A stretch of DNA of 64,000 bases from Paraburkholderia sp. BL10I2N1. Lineage in GTDB: Bacteria > Pseudomonadota > Gammaproteobacteria > Burkholderiales > Burkholderiaceae. Numbering within the stretch: the stretch's first letter is position 1; each line of letters begins with the position of its first letter. The stretch lies in the NCBI RefSeq assembly GCF_004361815.1, contig NZ_SNWA01000001.1:620001-684000 (forward strand). The letters run 5' to 3'. The position numbers were made by a program, and so were the translations under genes. Under the pieces are notes generated by a model. It searched no databases and was not told where the DNA came from. It saw nothing but the letters and a program-made list of their open reading frames with translations. Positions 18,192 through 26,273 of this stretch are shown in pieces.

Positions 18192-19247
18192 TCAGGCGAC
18201 CTTGCGCGCCGGCACGTCGCATTGACCGATTGTCCTGTTTGGCGGCATGCGCAAGTTGTCCAGCGTCTCATCGACCGAACCCCATTGCGTGCCGGTCTGA
18301 TAGATACGGTGTGCGTCTTCGCCGCTCGCGATATCGCGGTTGAGCTCACGCGCAATGCGCACCATCTTCTGGATCTGCTGCACCGAAGTCGCCCGTTCGC
18401 CGTTGGGACCGAACAGCGTGTCTTCGATACCGACCCGTACGTGCAGGCCCAGGGCAATGGCCAGCGTATTCATCGGCACGACATTGCGGTTCAGCGTTTC
18501 GAACGTGAGCACCGCGCCGTCCGGCGTACGGCGGGCGAACTCGATCATGTCGGCGGGATGCAGCCCGGCCGCACCGCCACCGATTGCCACGTAATTGAGG
18601 TTCAGTGGACCGCTATACGCGCCGTTGCGGATCAGGCGCTCGAGCGTTTCCAGTTGCGCCAGATTCCCCAGCATGAACTGCGGCTGGATACCGTTTGCGA
18701 CGAGGCGCCTGATGTGCTCGACGTGCCACGACGGATTGGACGGCACGATCATGTCGCGATAAGCCGCCTGAAGCGCCGGATTCATGAGCGACGTGCCCGC
18801 GATGTCAGCTTCGGTCATCAGTTCCATTACGTTCATCTGGCTGGTATTGATCGCGACGGTGACCTGATCCGGCCGCGGGTCCAGCTCCGCGAGCATATGA
18901 CGCGTATCGTCGTTCTGCCATTTGGCGGCTTCGCCTTCATTCTCCGGCGCGAACGAGATCGAGCCGCCGACCTGCAGCACCATGTTCGGCACCGCGTCGC
19001 GCAGGCGCGCCAGCATCTCGTTGAACTTCGACAGGCGCTTGCTGCCCTTGCCGTCCTCTTCGCGCACGTGCACGTGCAGCACGGTCGCGCCCGCGTTGTA
19101 GCAGTCGACGGCTTTCTGGACCTGCTCGTCCATCGTGACCGGAATATCGTCCGAATCGCCGGGGATCCATTGCGGTCCGTAGGGCGCGACCTGAATCACG
19201 AGTTTTTCCTGATTTTCAGGCAGCAGGGAGTCGTCCAGGAAATGCAT
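18192..19247 (-). CDS. beta-keto acid cleavage enzyme (BKACE, DUF849)
   Basis: A 351-residue member of the BKACE/3-keto-5-aminohexanoate cleavage family. These Zn enzymes transfer the acyl part of a beta-keto acid to acetyl-CoA, releasing acetoacetate and a new acyl-CoA. The metal-binding LHVHVREEDG motif (about residues 57-66) is present, with MLGNLAQLETL and NYVAIGGGAAGLHP loops later and a C-terminal GPNGERATSVQQIQKM segment. Start ATG 19247 follows GAGGAAC. Family members differ in the side chain they accept, and nothing here fixes it. It is the key step of this operon. Confidence 0.9.
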   Translation of the reverse strand: MHFLDDSLLPENQEKLVIQVAPYGPQWIPGDSDDIPVTMDEQVQKAVDCYNAGATVLHVHVREEDGKGSKRLSKFNEMLARLRDAVPNMVLQVGGSISFAPENEGEAAKWQNDDTRHMLAELDPRPDQVTVAINTSQMNVMELMTEADIAGTSLMNPALQAAYRDMIVPSNPSWHVEHIRRLVANGIQPQFMLGNLAQLETLERLIRNGAYSGPLNLNYVAIGGGAAGLHPADMIEFARRTPDGAVLTFETLNRNVVPMNTLAIALGLHVRVGIEDTLFGPNGERATSVQQIQKMVRIARELNRDIASGEDAHRIYQTGTQWGSVDETLDNLRMPPNRTIGQCDVPARKVA

Positions 19248-19290
19248 GATGTGTGTTCCTCTTTGAAAATTTGTGGAGTGACGGCGCTGG

Positions 19291-19698
19291 TCAGGCAGCG
19301 GCCTGCGCAGCATCGGCGTTTGCCTTCTCGAAGGCGGCCAGTTCTTCCAGCAGGATCGGCGCGCCGAGGCTGGAGGAATGAATGCCCAGGACGCTGACCG
19401 CCTGCAGGACCGCAGCGATCTCTTCCCTGGTGGCGCCCAGTTCGAGCGCGCGGCGGATGTGACGGCGTGTGCCCGGCGCATACATATGCGTGCAGGACGC
19501 GTCGACGGCGATGGCAAGGAATTCCAGCACCTTCGGTTCCAGCACGCCCGACATCACGGTGTGCATGCCCATCGCCATGAATTTCTCGGCCCAGACGGGA
19601 TCGAGTTCGGCAAAGGCGTCCCAGGCAGGATTCCAGGTGCCCGTGGCACGCAGTTGATCGCAAATTGGTGTCACGCTGCTGCCCGTCTCATTGCTCAT
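19291..19698 (-). CDS. carboxymuconolactone decarboxylase / AhpD-like protein
   Basis: A 135-residue all-helical protein of the CMD family, with the segment EFLAIAVDASCTHMYAPGTRRHIRRALELGATREEIAAVL in the place of the usual E-x(n)-C-x-x-C-x3-H. Only one Cys is present there, so it is not a peroxiredoxin-type AhpD and may act as a decarboxylase, lactonase or binding partner. It is the first gene of the operon, 141 bases from the divergent AraC-type regulator. Confidence 0.85.
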   Translation of the reverse strand: MSNETGSSVTPICDQLRATGTWNPAWDAFAELDPVWAEKFMAMGMHTVMSGVLEPKVLEFLAIAVDASCTHMYAPGTRRHIRRALELGATREEIAAVLQAVSVLGIHSSSLGAPILLEELAAFEKANADAAQAAA

Positions 19699-19754
19699 TT
19701 GTTTCGTCTCCTCAACAGTCTCGAATCGCGCGGTGCGGTGGTGCGTCGCGTCTC

Positions 19755-19826
19755 TGGAGACAAGTATCAGCTACTGGCAAATTGCCGTTTGACAACTTGA
19801 GACAAATAATTTACATTTTGGGACAA
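19755..19826. promoter_or_regulatory. phased direct repeats, candidate AraC-type operator
   Basis: Near-identical 9-mers TGGAGACAA (19755-19763), TTGAGACAA (19797-19805) and TTGGGACAA (19818-19826) lie in the gap between the regulator and the operon. Their starts are 42 and 21 bases apart, that is four and two helical turns. A related TTTGACAA lies at 19788-19795. AraC-type regulators commonly bind phased direct repeats. The last repeat ends 13 bases before the regulator start, which suggests autoregulation. Confidence 0.55.
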
Positions 19827-19839
19827 CGGGGAAAACCAT

Positions 19840-20871
19840 ATGTCCTATCTGCTTCGCAGCGCGGCCCTGACCAATTACGTCGAAGTGGCGCGATCGGTGG
19901 GCCTCGATCCCTATCGCAAGCTGAGCGATGCCGGGATCAATCGGTCTGTGCTGCTGGACCCCGACATCATGATTCCGGCCGAGGCGGTAGCGAGGTTGCT
20001 GGAGAGATCGGCACGGGCCGGCGCGATCGAGGATTTCGGACTTCGCATGGCCGAAACGCGCCAGCTCTACAACCTGGGTCCGCTTGGTTTCGCGATGCGT
20101 GAGCAGCCGACGTTGCGCCGCGCGCTCGGATCGATGGCGCACTACCTGAGGCTACAGAACGAAGCGGTCGTCATGCGCATCGAGGAAACGGAAGGACTCG
20201 CCATCATCCGCGAAGACCTCATGGGCGTTGTGCCCGGCTCGATGCGCCAGGCAACGGAGTTGGTGCTCGCCGTGTTGTACCGGGTGCTGAGCATGGTGCT
20301 CGGCGCGACCTGGAAGCCCCGCACCATCTGTTTCACGCACAGTGCCCCAGCCAGCCTCGCCATGCACACGCGTGTATTTGGCGCTCCGGTCGAGTTCAAC
20401 CAGGATTTCGACGGCATCGTGTGCCTCGCAGCCGATCTCGACGCCGCCATTCCTGCTTACGATCCGGTCATGGCGCAGCAGGTGCGCCGATATCTGGATT
20501 CGATGCTGCTTCAGGCCAACGCGACAACGTCCGACAAGGTCCGGAAAATGGTCGTCGCGCTGCTGCCGTCCGGCACCTGTTCGGTCGACCGGATAGCGCA
20601 GCACCTGGGCGTGGATCGCAGGACCATACATCGTCATCTCGCGCAGCACGGCGACAGCTACCTGTCGATTGTCGATACGGTGCGTGTCGAACTGGTGATG
20701 CGTTATGTCGATAGCGACGACCGGCCGTTGTCCGAAGTCGCGGCGTTGGTGGGCTTCTCGTCGCTCAGCGCGTTTTCCCGCTGGTTCGGCGGCCGTTTCG
20801 GTTGCAGCGTTTCAACGTGGCGCCGCAAAAACGCACAACGAAATGCGGGCGCCCGCGATGCGTCCGCCTAG
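19840..20871 (+). CDS. AraC-family transcriptional regulator
   Basis: A 343-residue regulator. Residues about 20-205 match the Arabinose_bd-type ligand domain of OruR/ArgR-like AraC proteins (AALTNYVEVARSVGLDPYRKL start, NLGPLGFAMREQPTLRRAL). Residues about 235-330 are the double helix-turn-helix domain (RIAQHLGVDRRTIHRHLAQHG and PLSEVAALVGFSSLSAFSRWF). It is divergent from the seven-gene catabolic operon and is its likely activator, responding to the operon's substrate or an intermediate. Confidence 0.92.
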   Translation: MSYLLRSAALTNYVEVARSVGLDPYRKLSDAGINRSVLLDPDIMIPAEAVARLLERSARAGAIEDFGLRMAETRQLYNLGPLGFAMREQPTLRRALGSMAHYLRLQNEAVVMRIEETEGLAIIREDLMGVVPGSMRQATELVLAVLYRVLSMVLGATWKPRTICFTHSAPASLAMHTRVFGAPVEFNQDFDGIVCLAADLDAAIPAYDPVMAQQVRRYLDSMLLQANATTSDKVRKMVVALLPSGTCSVDRIAQHLGVDRRTIHRHLAQHGDSYLSIVDTVRVELVMRYVDSDDRPLSEVAALVGFSSLSAFSRWFGGRFGCSVSTWRRKNAQRNAGARDASA

Positions 20872-20983
20872 AGGCACCCTTCAAACAAAGCCCTCGGTAT
20901 ACCTGACTGCATTTGAGCGCAAAGTCCTCAAGATCAGTTGCATCAGGCTGTTCTGGCTTTGTGTTGTTGATAGAGCGTGCCAG

Positions 20984-21116
20984 TTGTACAGCGGACATGA
21001 CATCAACCCTAAGCCGAGGACCATCGCCACTGGCCTCTAGAACAACCGCTTATCGTATCGGGGGGCAAATATACGACGCTGAATGGGCTCTCGATGTCCG
21101 CGTCGTACAGCGATGA
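20984..21116 (+). pseudogene. fragment of a porin gene
   Basis: The plus strand encodes LYSGHDINPKPRTIATGL, a TAG, NNRLSYRGA, and after a one-base frame change KYTTLNGLSMSASYS. This matches residues about 225-275 of the intact porin at 12890-14035 (YSGHDTNPGPTSIATGL, NNRFWYLGAKYTTLNGIS). The stop and the frameshift show it is dead. Only about 130 bases are recognisable and both ends of the gene are missing. Confidence 0.88.
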
Positions 21117-22036
21117 ATGGCCAGTCTCGCGAAAGCCGGTGGTCGTAGTCAATGCAACTCGGCCGATCGCGCGGCGATATACGGACGACCGTTTGACTCT
21201 GAAAACGGCCATTACTTGGACGATATGCTGTGGGACCGCTATAATGGGTCGTCAGCAGTCGGTCCCCGGCCCGGCTGCCATACTCCCGAATCCAGGCAGT
21301 CTCACTAATTCCGTTTCCCTGCAATACGAAGGCTCCGTTCGGGCAGCAGAAAGGGGGACGGCAAACGGATAGACGTTCTACATGAGAACCGCGTTGGGTA
21401 GATCAGAACCCATGCTGTTATGGGTTTGCCCGAACACGACGAATCACCGCGCATCATTTATACGTGCTATTTCCCGCGTTCAGCGGCGCATGTTAAGGAA
21501 GGTCAGCTGCGCCGATAGCGACGCAGGTTGCGGCGGAGCGCATTTCGACGGCCCAGCATGCACACCAGCGCCTCGGCGCCCGACACGAATGCGGTTATCA
21601 GGGCCACCGCGAACCCAAACGCGACGGTGAGCCGAACCAAAACACTCAAAAGCTCAGCCAATTACATCTCCCGGTTGCGTCACCCTGCTCATTCCTTCCT
21701 ACTATTGCGTTTGCTATGTCGATACCTTGTTACGATCGCCGCCATTGTAACGACTTGTTAGATCAGGAAAACCCTACTTAACCTCGGCGAAATCGGTAAT
21801 TTTTTCGATGCGCCCGTCCTGCAAGGCTGCCGAGGCGGTGTGCGATGAAAAGCGGCGTTTTATAGGCCCTTTTCGGCGGAAGGATGACGCTTTTTTGCAA
21901 CGGTTCGCTGACCATATCGGTGAGGTTTGCCGTCATGCAGCTGTATTGCATGCATGCTTCAAACGCCGTTGCTCACATTTAGCCAAACGCCTTACATTTT
22001 TAGTGCACTTTGCGAGCGCTGCCGACCACGTAAGCA
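21117..22036. other. mostly gene-free stretch
   Basis: Apart from the small membrane protein candidate at 21503-21661, I see no supported gene. Frames such as 21808-22215 plus have no start signal and an unlikely composition. The region is the scar between the porin fragment and the tcu locus. Confidence 0.45.
21503..21661 (-). CDS. small membrane protein candidate (52 aa)
   Basis: Starts at TTG 21661 after GGGAGATG, encoding MAELLSVLVRLTVAFGFAVA, a single long hydrophobic segment (about residues 4-35), then a strongly basic tail (LGRRNALRRNLRRYRRS). This arrangement fits a single-pass inner-membrane protein with the positive end in the cytoplasm. No family is recognised. Charge pattern and ribosome binding site favour a real gene, but length and the TTG start make it uncertain. 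Confidence 0.4.
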   Translation of the reverse strand: MAELLSVLVRLTVAFGFAVALITAFVSGAEALVCMLGRRNALRRNLRRYRRS

Positions 22037-22300
22037 ATGCCCCATATGGGCGCGTCGTATGCATCGCATGCGTTCCTTGCGATCCGAACCGCGCTCCGGC
22101 GCAAGGTTCTGCTTGCGCTGATGCGAGTCTGGGACGGTCAGAAGGATTCGGTTCGACTCAAACTCGTGATCGCCGCGATTGGCGACAACGAATTCATCGA
22201 TGCGCTCGTCGCTGACCGCATGGGCACGCTACGTCAACAGAGCAACATGACGCTGACCGGATTCGAAGATCAAGTACGGGCAACTATCCAAAGGGGCTAG
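22037..22300 (+). CDS. hypothetical protein (87 aa), doubtful
   Basis: A plus-strand frame with a gene-like middle and end (KLVIAAIGDNEFIDALVADRMG, GFEDQVRATIQRG) but no clear ribosome binding site at the first ATG. Not recognised. It could be the 3' part of a decayed gene. Confidence 0.3.
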   Translation: MPHMGASYASHAFLAIRTALRRKVLLALMRVWDGQKDSVRLKLVIAAIGDNEFIDALVADRMGTLRQQSNMTLTGFEDQVRATIQRG

Positions 22301-22370
22301 CGAGGCAATCGCGGTATTTGACAGATGGGCACCGGGCGGTGCTGATTCAGACGTACGTGAAAGGCTTGGT

Positions 22371-22700
22371 CTAATGCGGAATCAGAATCTTGCGCATCGG
22401 CAGATCGAGGCGAGCGTGGATCAATAAAGGTGCGAGCCCCAATACCGCGCGAGCGGTTTCGTCCTCGGGTCGTTCGAGGACATTCGCACCTCTCGTGGCC
22501 CGCGTTGCGGCGCTTGGTCGTCTGCAGCGCCGAGCATGTTGTGCAGCGCGAGGAAGGTTTTGAGATGGTAGTGCATTACCGGAATGAACCCGCTGCGCAT
22601 GTCTGGGAAGCGTTGCGCGAGCGAGTGCGTCTCGTGGATCGCATGCGATGGATAGCGGCAGGCTCGTCGATCGTGCTTTATTCGATTCTGACCGATGCGA
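22371..22700 (-). pseudogene. frameshifted gene remnant divergent from tcuR
   Basis: On the minus strand a segment HSLAQRFPDMRSGFIPVMHY continues with KTFLALHNMLGAADDQ in one frame, and the end (ARAVLGLAPLLIHARLDLPM) is in another. Third-position GC bias favours the minus strand over the antisense plus frame. This looks like one gene with a frameshift and no proper 5' end. I cannot name the family. Confidence 0.35.
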
Positions 22701-22853
22701 AGAACCGGGAAGCACTCCGGATCGTGGCTGCGGCTTTCCGTGAACAACCCTCGGCTTCGCCGTGAGCGGATCCGACGGGGGCCGGGAGTACTGGTCGCGT
22801 GTTTTCCCACTTCCTGCGAAAATGCGACGCATGGCTTATCGCACGGGGAATCG

Positions 22854-23771
22854 GTGGAACTGCGGCAGTTGCGATATTTCGTCTGCGTCGTCGAGCATGG
22901 CAGCATGGGCAAGGCTGCCTTGGAGCTCGGCGTCGCCACATCGGCATTGAGTCAGCAGATCAGCCGGCTCGAGAGCGAGCTGTCGACGCGCCTGCTGCAA
23001 CGCACGTCCAGCGGCGTCGTGCCGACCGATGCGGGGCTCGCGTTCTGGCGGCAGGCGCAGCTTGCACTGCGTCACGCCGACGATGCCGTGCTTGCGGCAC
23101 GCGAAGCGCGGCTCTCTGGCCATGTCAGCGTCGGATTGGCGCCGAGCACGACCGGCGTGCTCGGTCTCGCCTTCATGAAGGCGATGCGTGAGCGCTATCC
23201 CGATGTGCGCTTGCGGATGGTGGAGAGCCTGTCCGGCCATCTCGGTTCGATGCTCGGGGCAAGGCAGATCGACCTGGCCATTCTGTTTGAAGAGCCCGCG
23301 CAACGCTGGAGCGTCATGCCGTTGCTCGACGAACGCTTGTTCGTGATCGGCAACCCTGATCTTCGAGGCATGCCTGAGGGACCGGACGTGCGCCTCGCCG
23401 AGCTCGGCGAGCTGCCGCTCATCGTGCCCAGCGGCCCGCACGGGCTCAGGCCGCTGCTTGATGCTTCGTTCAAGCGTGCGAGATGCGAACCTCGCATCGT
23501 AGCCGAAGTGGACGGTCTCGCCATGTTGATGGATGCCGTGCGCGGCGGTCTCGGTGCCACCATACAGCCCGGCGCCGCGCTTGCCCGTGCCGGGAACGCT
23601 TCGCTTGCAAGCGTGCAGATTGCGGAAGCCGATGCGATCAGGCCCAATCTGATTGTCAGCGTGTCCGACGACGAACTGTCGCCCGCGGGACTGGCGGCGC
23701 GCGTCGTGCTCGCCGATGTGGCGCGAGCGCTTGTTGCCGAAGGCCGCTGGTCAGGCGCGACCTTGCGTTAG
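22854..23771 (+). CDS. tcuR: LysR-family regulator, probably TcuR
   Basis: A 305-residue LysR-type regulator. Start GTG 22854 gives MELRQLRYFVCVVEHGSMGK, the usual first helix; the frame extends upstream but without similarity. The winged helix-turn-helix (AALELGVATSALSQQISRLESEL) is at about residues 20-45 and the ligand domain follows. It is placed directly before a tcuA start and a tcuC-like carrier, the order of tricarballylate utilisation loci, so TcuR is the likely identity. In such loci the regulator activates tcuABC in the presence of tricarballylate. Here most of its target operon is gone. Confidence 0.82.
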   Translation: MELRQLRYFVCVVEHGSMGKAALELGVATSALSQQISRLESELSTRLLQRTSSGVVPTDAGLAFWRQAQLALRHADDAVLAAREARLSGHVSVGLAPSTTGVLGLAFMKAMRERYPDVRLRMVESLSGHLGSMLGARQIDLAILFEEPAQRWSVMPLLDERLFVIGNPDLRGMPEGPDVRLAELGELPLIVPSGPHGLRPLLDASFKRARCEPRIVAEVDGLAMLMDAVRGGLGATIQPGAALARAGNASLASVQIAEADAIRPNLIVSVSDDELSPAGLAARVVLADVARALVAEGRWSGATLR

Positions 23772-23866
23772 ATCGTCTTCACGAAAACTTAAGACCTGTT
23801 ACCGCTTTGCCGATGGCGGCCTGGACCGTCGACTAATAGAGTTCGTATCAAAGGAGACAAACTCAA

Positions 23867-24001
23867 ATGGTTGACGTTCTTGTCATCGGTGGAGGCAATG
23901 CGGCGCTCTGCGGGGCGCTCATGGCGCGCGAGGCCGGCGGCCTCGCTGCCACGGTCAGTCCCGCTTGCGCGTTCCTGCCCGACGAGGTTTATCACCGGTA
24001 G
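23867..24001 (+). pseudogene. tcuA: truncated tcuA fused to a peptide-gene fragment
   Basis: An ATG after AAAGGAGAC encodes MVDVLVIGGGNAALCGALMA and then REAG, the FAD-binding N terminus of tricarballylate dehydrogenase TcuA. After about 24 codons it switches to GLAATVSPACAFLPDEVYHR and stops. The second part is a degenerate copy of the end of the small peptide gene at 24048-24167 (GLAAYVSPAYAFPP): bases 23936-23983 match 24102-24149 at about 40 of 48 positions. The remaining 400 or so residues of TcuA and all of TcuB are absent, so tricarballylate oxidation cannot work from here. Confidence 0.85.
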
Positions 24002-24047
24002 CGGCCGGATCCCCGGGCCGCCACCCTTCTACCGTATGGAGGGTCCT

Positions 24048-24167
24048 ATGAGCAAAACCAAACGCCTGATCATGTCCCTGCTGGCAGTCGCGTTCCTGGG
24101 CGGCGGCCTCGCTGCCTATGTCAGTCCTGCATACGCGTTCCCGCCCAACCCTTGTTTCGGGTGGTGA
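24048..24167 (+). CDS. secreted micropeptide precursor (39 aa)
   Basis: An ATG at 24048 after GGAGGG encodes a Sec-type signal peptide: KTKR basic start, a hydrophobic core (LIMSLLAVAFLGGGLAAYV) and an SPAYA cleavage motif, leaving a mature peptide of about nine residues, FPPNPCFGW. A perfect 9-bp hairpin follows 11 bases after the stop. A second, damaged copy of its 3' half is fused to tcuA just upstream, so the gene was duplicated. I know of no family with this peptide. Possible roles include a signal, a metal-binding or modified peptide; none is supported beyond the sequence. It lies upstream of tcuC and 2 kb before pqqA. Confidence 0.6.
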   Translation: MSKTKRLIMSLLAVAFLGGGLAAYVSPAYAFPPNPCFGW

Positions 24168-24178
24168 ATCCCAACGCT

Positions 24179-24204
24179 CAGGTTCGGGTTACGAGCCGAA
24201 CCTG
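24179..24204 (+). terminator. hairpin after the micropeptide gene
   Basis: CAGGTTCGG (24179-24187) pairs perfectly with CCGAACCTG (24196-24204) across an 8-base loop. No T-run follows, so it may be an attenuator or an mRNA-stabilising stem between the peptide gene and tcuC. Confidence 0.5.
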
Positions 24205-24356
24205 CATTCGATGCCAAGGCATCCTTGTTGAAAGCGCCAATCGAGAAACGTCAAACGAGCGGCCCGCAATTGGGCTCGGACTGACCTGGACTGACAAGCA
24301 CGGCCTGGCGGGCCGTACCGCCATAGAAATATATCGAAACTGAAGGAGACGTCAGC

Positions 24357-25691
24357 GTGAACCCGTCCACATCGGCCATCGCAACGGCGGCTCCCTCGCG
24401 CGCGTCGCTGGCCGCCGCGGTCTTGCGTGTAACGAGCGGCAATTGCCTCGAGCAGTTCGACTTCTTTCTGTTCGGGTTTTATGCGACGTACATCTCGAAG
24501 GTATTCTTTCCGGCAGGCAGCGAGTTCGTTTCGCTGATGCTGACGTTCGCCGTGTTCGGCGCCGGCTTTCTGATGCGGCCGCTCGGCGCGATCTTCCTCG
24601 GCGCATACATCGACGAAGTAGGGCGCCGCAAGGGGCTCATCGTGACGCTCTCGATCATGGCAAGCGGCACAATCCTGATCGCATGCGTGCCGGGGTACGC
24701 GACGATCGGCCTCGTCGCACCGGTGCTCGTGCTGATCGGCCGGCTGTTGCAGGGGTTCTCGGCCGGCGCCGAGCTCGGCGGCGTATCGGTCTATCTCTCG
24801 GAGATAGCGACGCCGGGCCGCAAGGGCTTTTATACGAGCTGGCAATCGGCGAGCCAGCAGGTCGCCATCGTGGCCGCCGCGGCGCTCGGCTATGCGCTCA
24901 ACAGCTCGATGACGGCGCGCGATATTGGCGCATGGGGCTGGCGTATTCCGTTTTTCATCGGCTGCGCGATCGTGCCGCTCCTCTTTGTCTTGCGGCGCTC
25001 GCTGCAGGAGACGGAAGCGTTCAAGGCGCGCGTGCATCACCCGGCCGCGCCGGAAGTGTTCCGCACATTGCTGCGGAACTGGAAGCTCGTCCTGGCCGGC
25101 ATGTTGCTGGTGGCGATGACCACGACGACGTTCTATTTGATCACCGTCTACACGCCGACCTTCGGCAAGGCGGTGCTGAAGCTGACCACTGCGGACAGTC
25201 TGATGGTGACGCTATGCGTCGGCATCTCGAACTTCGTCTGGTTACCCATCGGCGGTGCGATCTCCGATCGCGTGGGGCGACGACCCCTGCTGATCGGGAT
25301 CACGGTACTTGCCATTTGCACGTCGTATCCCGCGCTCGCCTGGCTCGCGGCGGCGCCGAGCTTCGGCCGCATGCTGATCGTGCTGCTCTGGCTGTCGTTC
25401 TTCTTCGGCATGTACAACGGCGCGATGCAAGCTGCGCTGACCGAAGTCATGCCCGTCAATATCCGCGTGGCGGGATTCTCGCTGGCATTCAGTCTTGCCA
25501 CGGCGGTGTTCGGCGGATTTACGCCCGCGATATCGACCTACCTCATCGAGGTTACCGGTGACAAGGCTGCCCCCGGCTACTGGCTGACGTTCGCGGCGGT
25601 ATGCGGGCTTGGCGCTACCCTGGTCCTCTATCGCCGCCTTGCAGGGCAGCCTTCGCCGGAGAAATGTCGCGGTACCGCCGCTCGAAAATGA
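24357..25691 (+). CDS. tcuC: tricarballylate/citrate:H+ symporter (MHS family MFS)
   Basis: A 444-residue MFS protein of the metabolite:H+ symporter family, similar to CitA/TcuC: N-terminal [19 protein letters not shown], the first-loop motif [31 protein letters not shown] in helix 4-5, and [14 protein letters not shown] in the second half. Start GTG 24357 follows GAAGGAG. It imports tri- or dicarboxylates with protons. It appears intact although the dehydrogenase it would feed is destroyed, so it may serve citrate or another acid, or be on its way to loss. Confidence 0.88.
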   Translation: MNPSTSAIATAAPSRASLAAAVLRVTSGNCLEQFDFFLFGFYATYISKVFFPAGSEFVSLMLTFAVFGAGFLMRPLGAIFLGAYIDEVGRRKGLIVTLSIMASGTILIACVPGYATIGLVAPVLVLIGRLLQGFSAGAELGGVSVYLSEIATPGRKGFYTSWQSASQQVAIVAAAALGYALNSSMTARDIGAWGWRIPFFIGCAIVPLLFVLRRSLQETEAFKARVHHPAAPEVFRTLLRNWKLVLAGMLLVAMTTTTFYLITVYTPTFGKAVLKLTTADSLMVTLCVGISNFVWLPIGGAISDRVGRRPLLIGITVLAICTSYPALAWLAAAPSFGRMLIVLLWLSFFFGMYNGAMQAALTEVMPVNIRVAGFSLAFSLATAVFGGFTPAISTYLIEVTGDKAAPGYWLTFAAVCGLGATLVLYRRLAGQPSPEKCRGTAARK

Positions 25692-25702
25692 GGAGAACAA
25701 GA

Positions 25703-25806
25703 ATGGCCTGTTCAAGCAATGGATACGCGGGCGGCGACAGGCTCATCGCAGGAATCGTGCTCGCAGTCGTCACGTTCTGGCTGTTCGCTCAGACCACGTT
25801 CAACGT
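25703..25806 (+). pseudogene. N-terminal fragment of an MFS transporter
   Basis: After GAGGAGAAC an ATG encodes a start such as GGDRLIAGIVLAVVTFWLFA then QTTFNVLP, which resembles the first membrane helix of a drug/proton antiporter-type MFS protein. After about 35 codons the similarity ends abruptly and the frame continues through unrelated sequence, in phase, into pqqA. The rest of the transporter is missing. The junction lies near 25806. Confidence 0.65.
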
Positions 25807-26083
25807 TTTACCTTGGAATCATCCAACCTGCAGGGCTGTTTCACTACTGTTCAGTTTTTGGGCACCCCTGCGTCATTGCGCAACAACCCGCGACGGTTCT
25901 CCTCTCCTCGCGCCGGCACTTTCAGCGCAGCGCCATCTCATCGCAAGAATCCGTGGCGCGATCGAATGGCCGCATGCTGTTCTACCCTGGGTGCTTTGCC
26001 CCTCGGCACAGAGCTTGCGTTTAAAGCGTCGGCCGCTCTTCACATGCGGTCCGTCATACACGCACTTCACCAAGGAGACAGTC

Positions 26084-26158
26084 ATGCAGTGGACCACCCC
26101 TACGTACACCGACCTTCGCTTCGGCTTCGAGATCACGATGTACATCGCGACACGTTGA
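26084..26158 (+). CDS. pqqA: PQQ precursor peptide PqqA
   Basis: A 24-residue peptide, MQWTTPTYTDLRFGFEITMY then IATR, with the conserved Glu16 and Tyr20 (E-x-x-x-Y) whose side chains are joined by PqqE and become the cofactor pyrroloquinoline quinone. The ATG at 26084 follows AAGGAGAC. It is also the in-frame end of a longer open frame starting in the MFS fragment at 25703, but its own ribosome binding site shows independent translation. A hairpin follows directly and pqqD comes next. pqqB, pqqC and pqqE are not in the window. Confidence 0.95.
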   Translation: MQWTTPTYTDLRFGFEITMYIATR

Positions 26159-26175
26159 CGTAGTAACGCGAGCGT

Positions 26176-26209
26176 CGCCGCTACGTGTGCCTTATCGGAC
26201 GTAGCGGCG
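26176..26209 (+). terminator. hairpin between pqqA and pqqD
   Basis: CGCCGCTACGT (26176-26186) pairs perfectly with ACGTAGCGGCG (26199-26209) across a 12-base loop, 17 bases after the pqqA stop. No T-run follows. Stems here in pqq operons are thought to let pqqA mRNA accumulate over the downstream genes. Confidence 0.65.
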
Positions 26210-26273
26210 TCCTGACACTTCAGGCGCGATGCCCCTTGCCAACATGCAGGTCTATCGACAAGGCGTACCCCGT

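Noticed and set aside
16832..18457. Upstream extension of the SDR reading frame
   Set aside because: The extension lies in a shifted frame over the MFS gene and has no similarity; the SDR start at 16831 has its own ribosome binding site.
22430..22765. Plus-strand 111-aa ORF upstream of tcuR
   Set aside because: Codon bias favours the opposite strand, where a frameshifted gene remnant is more likely.
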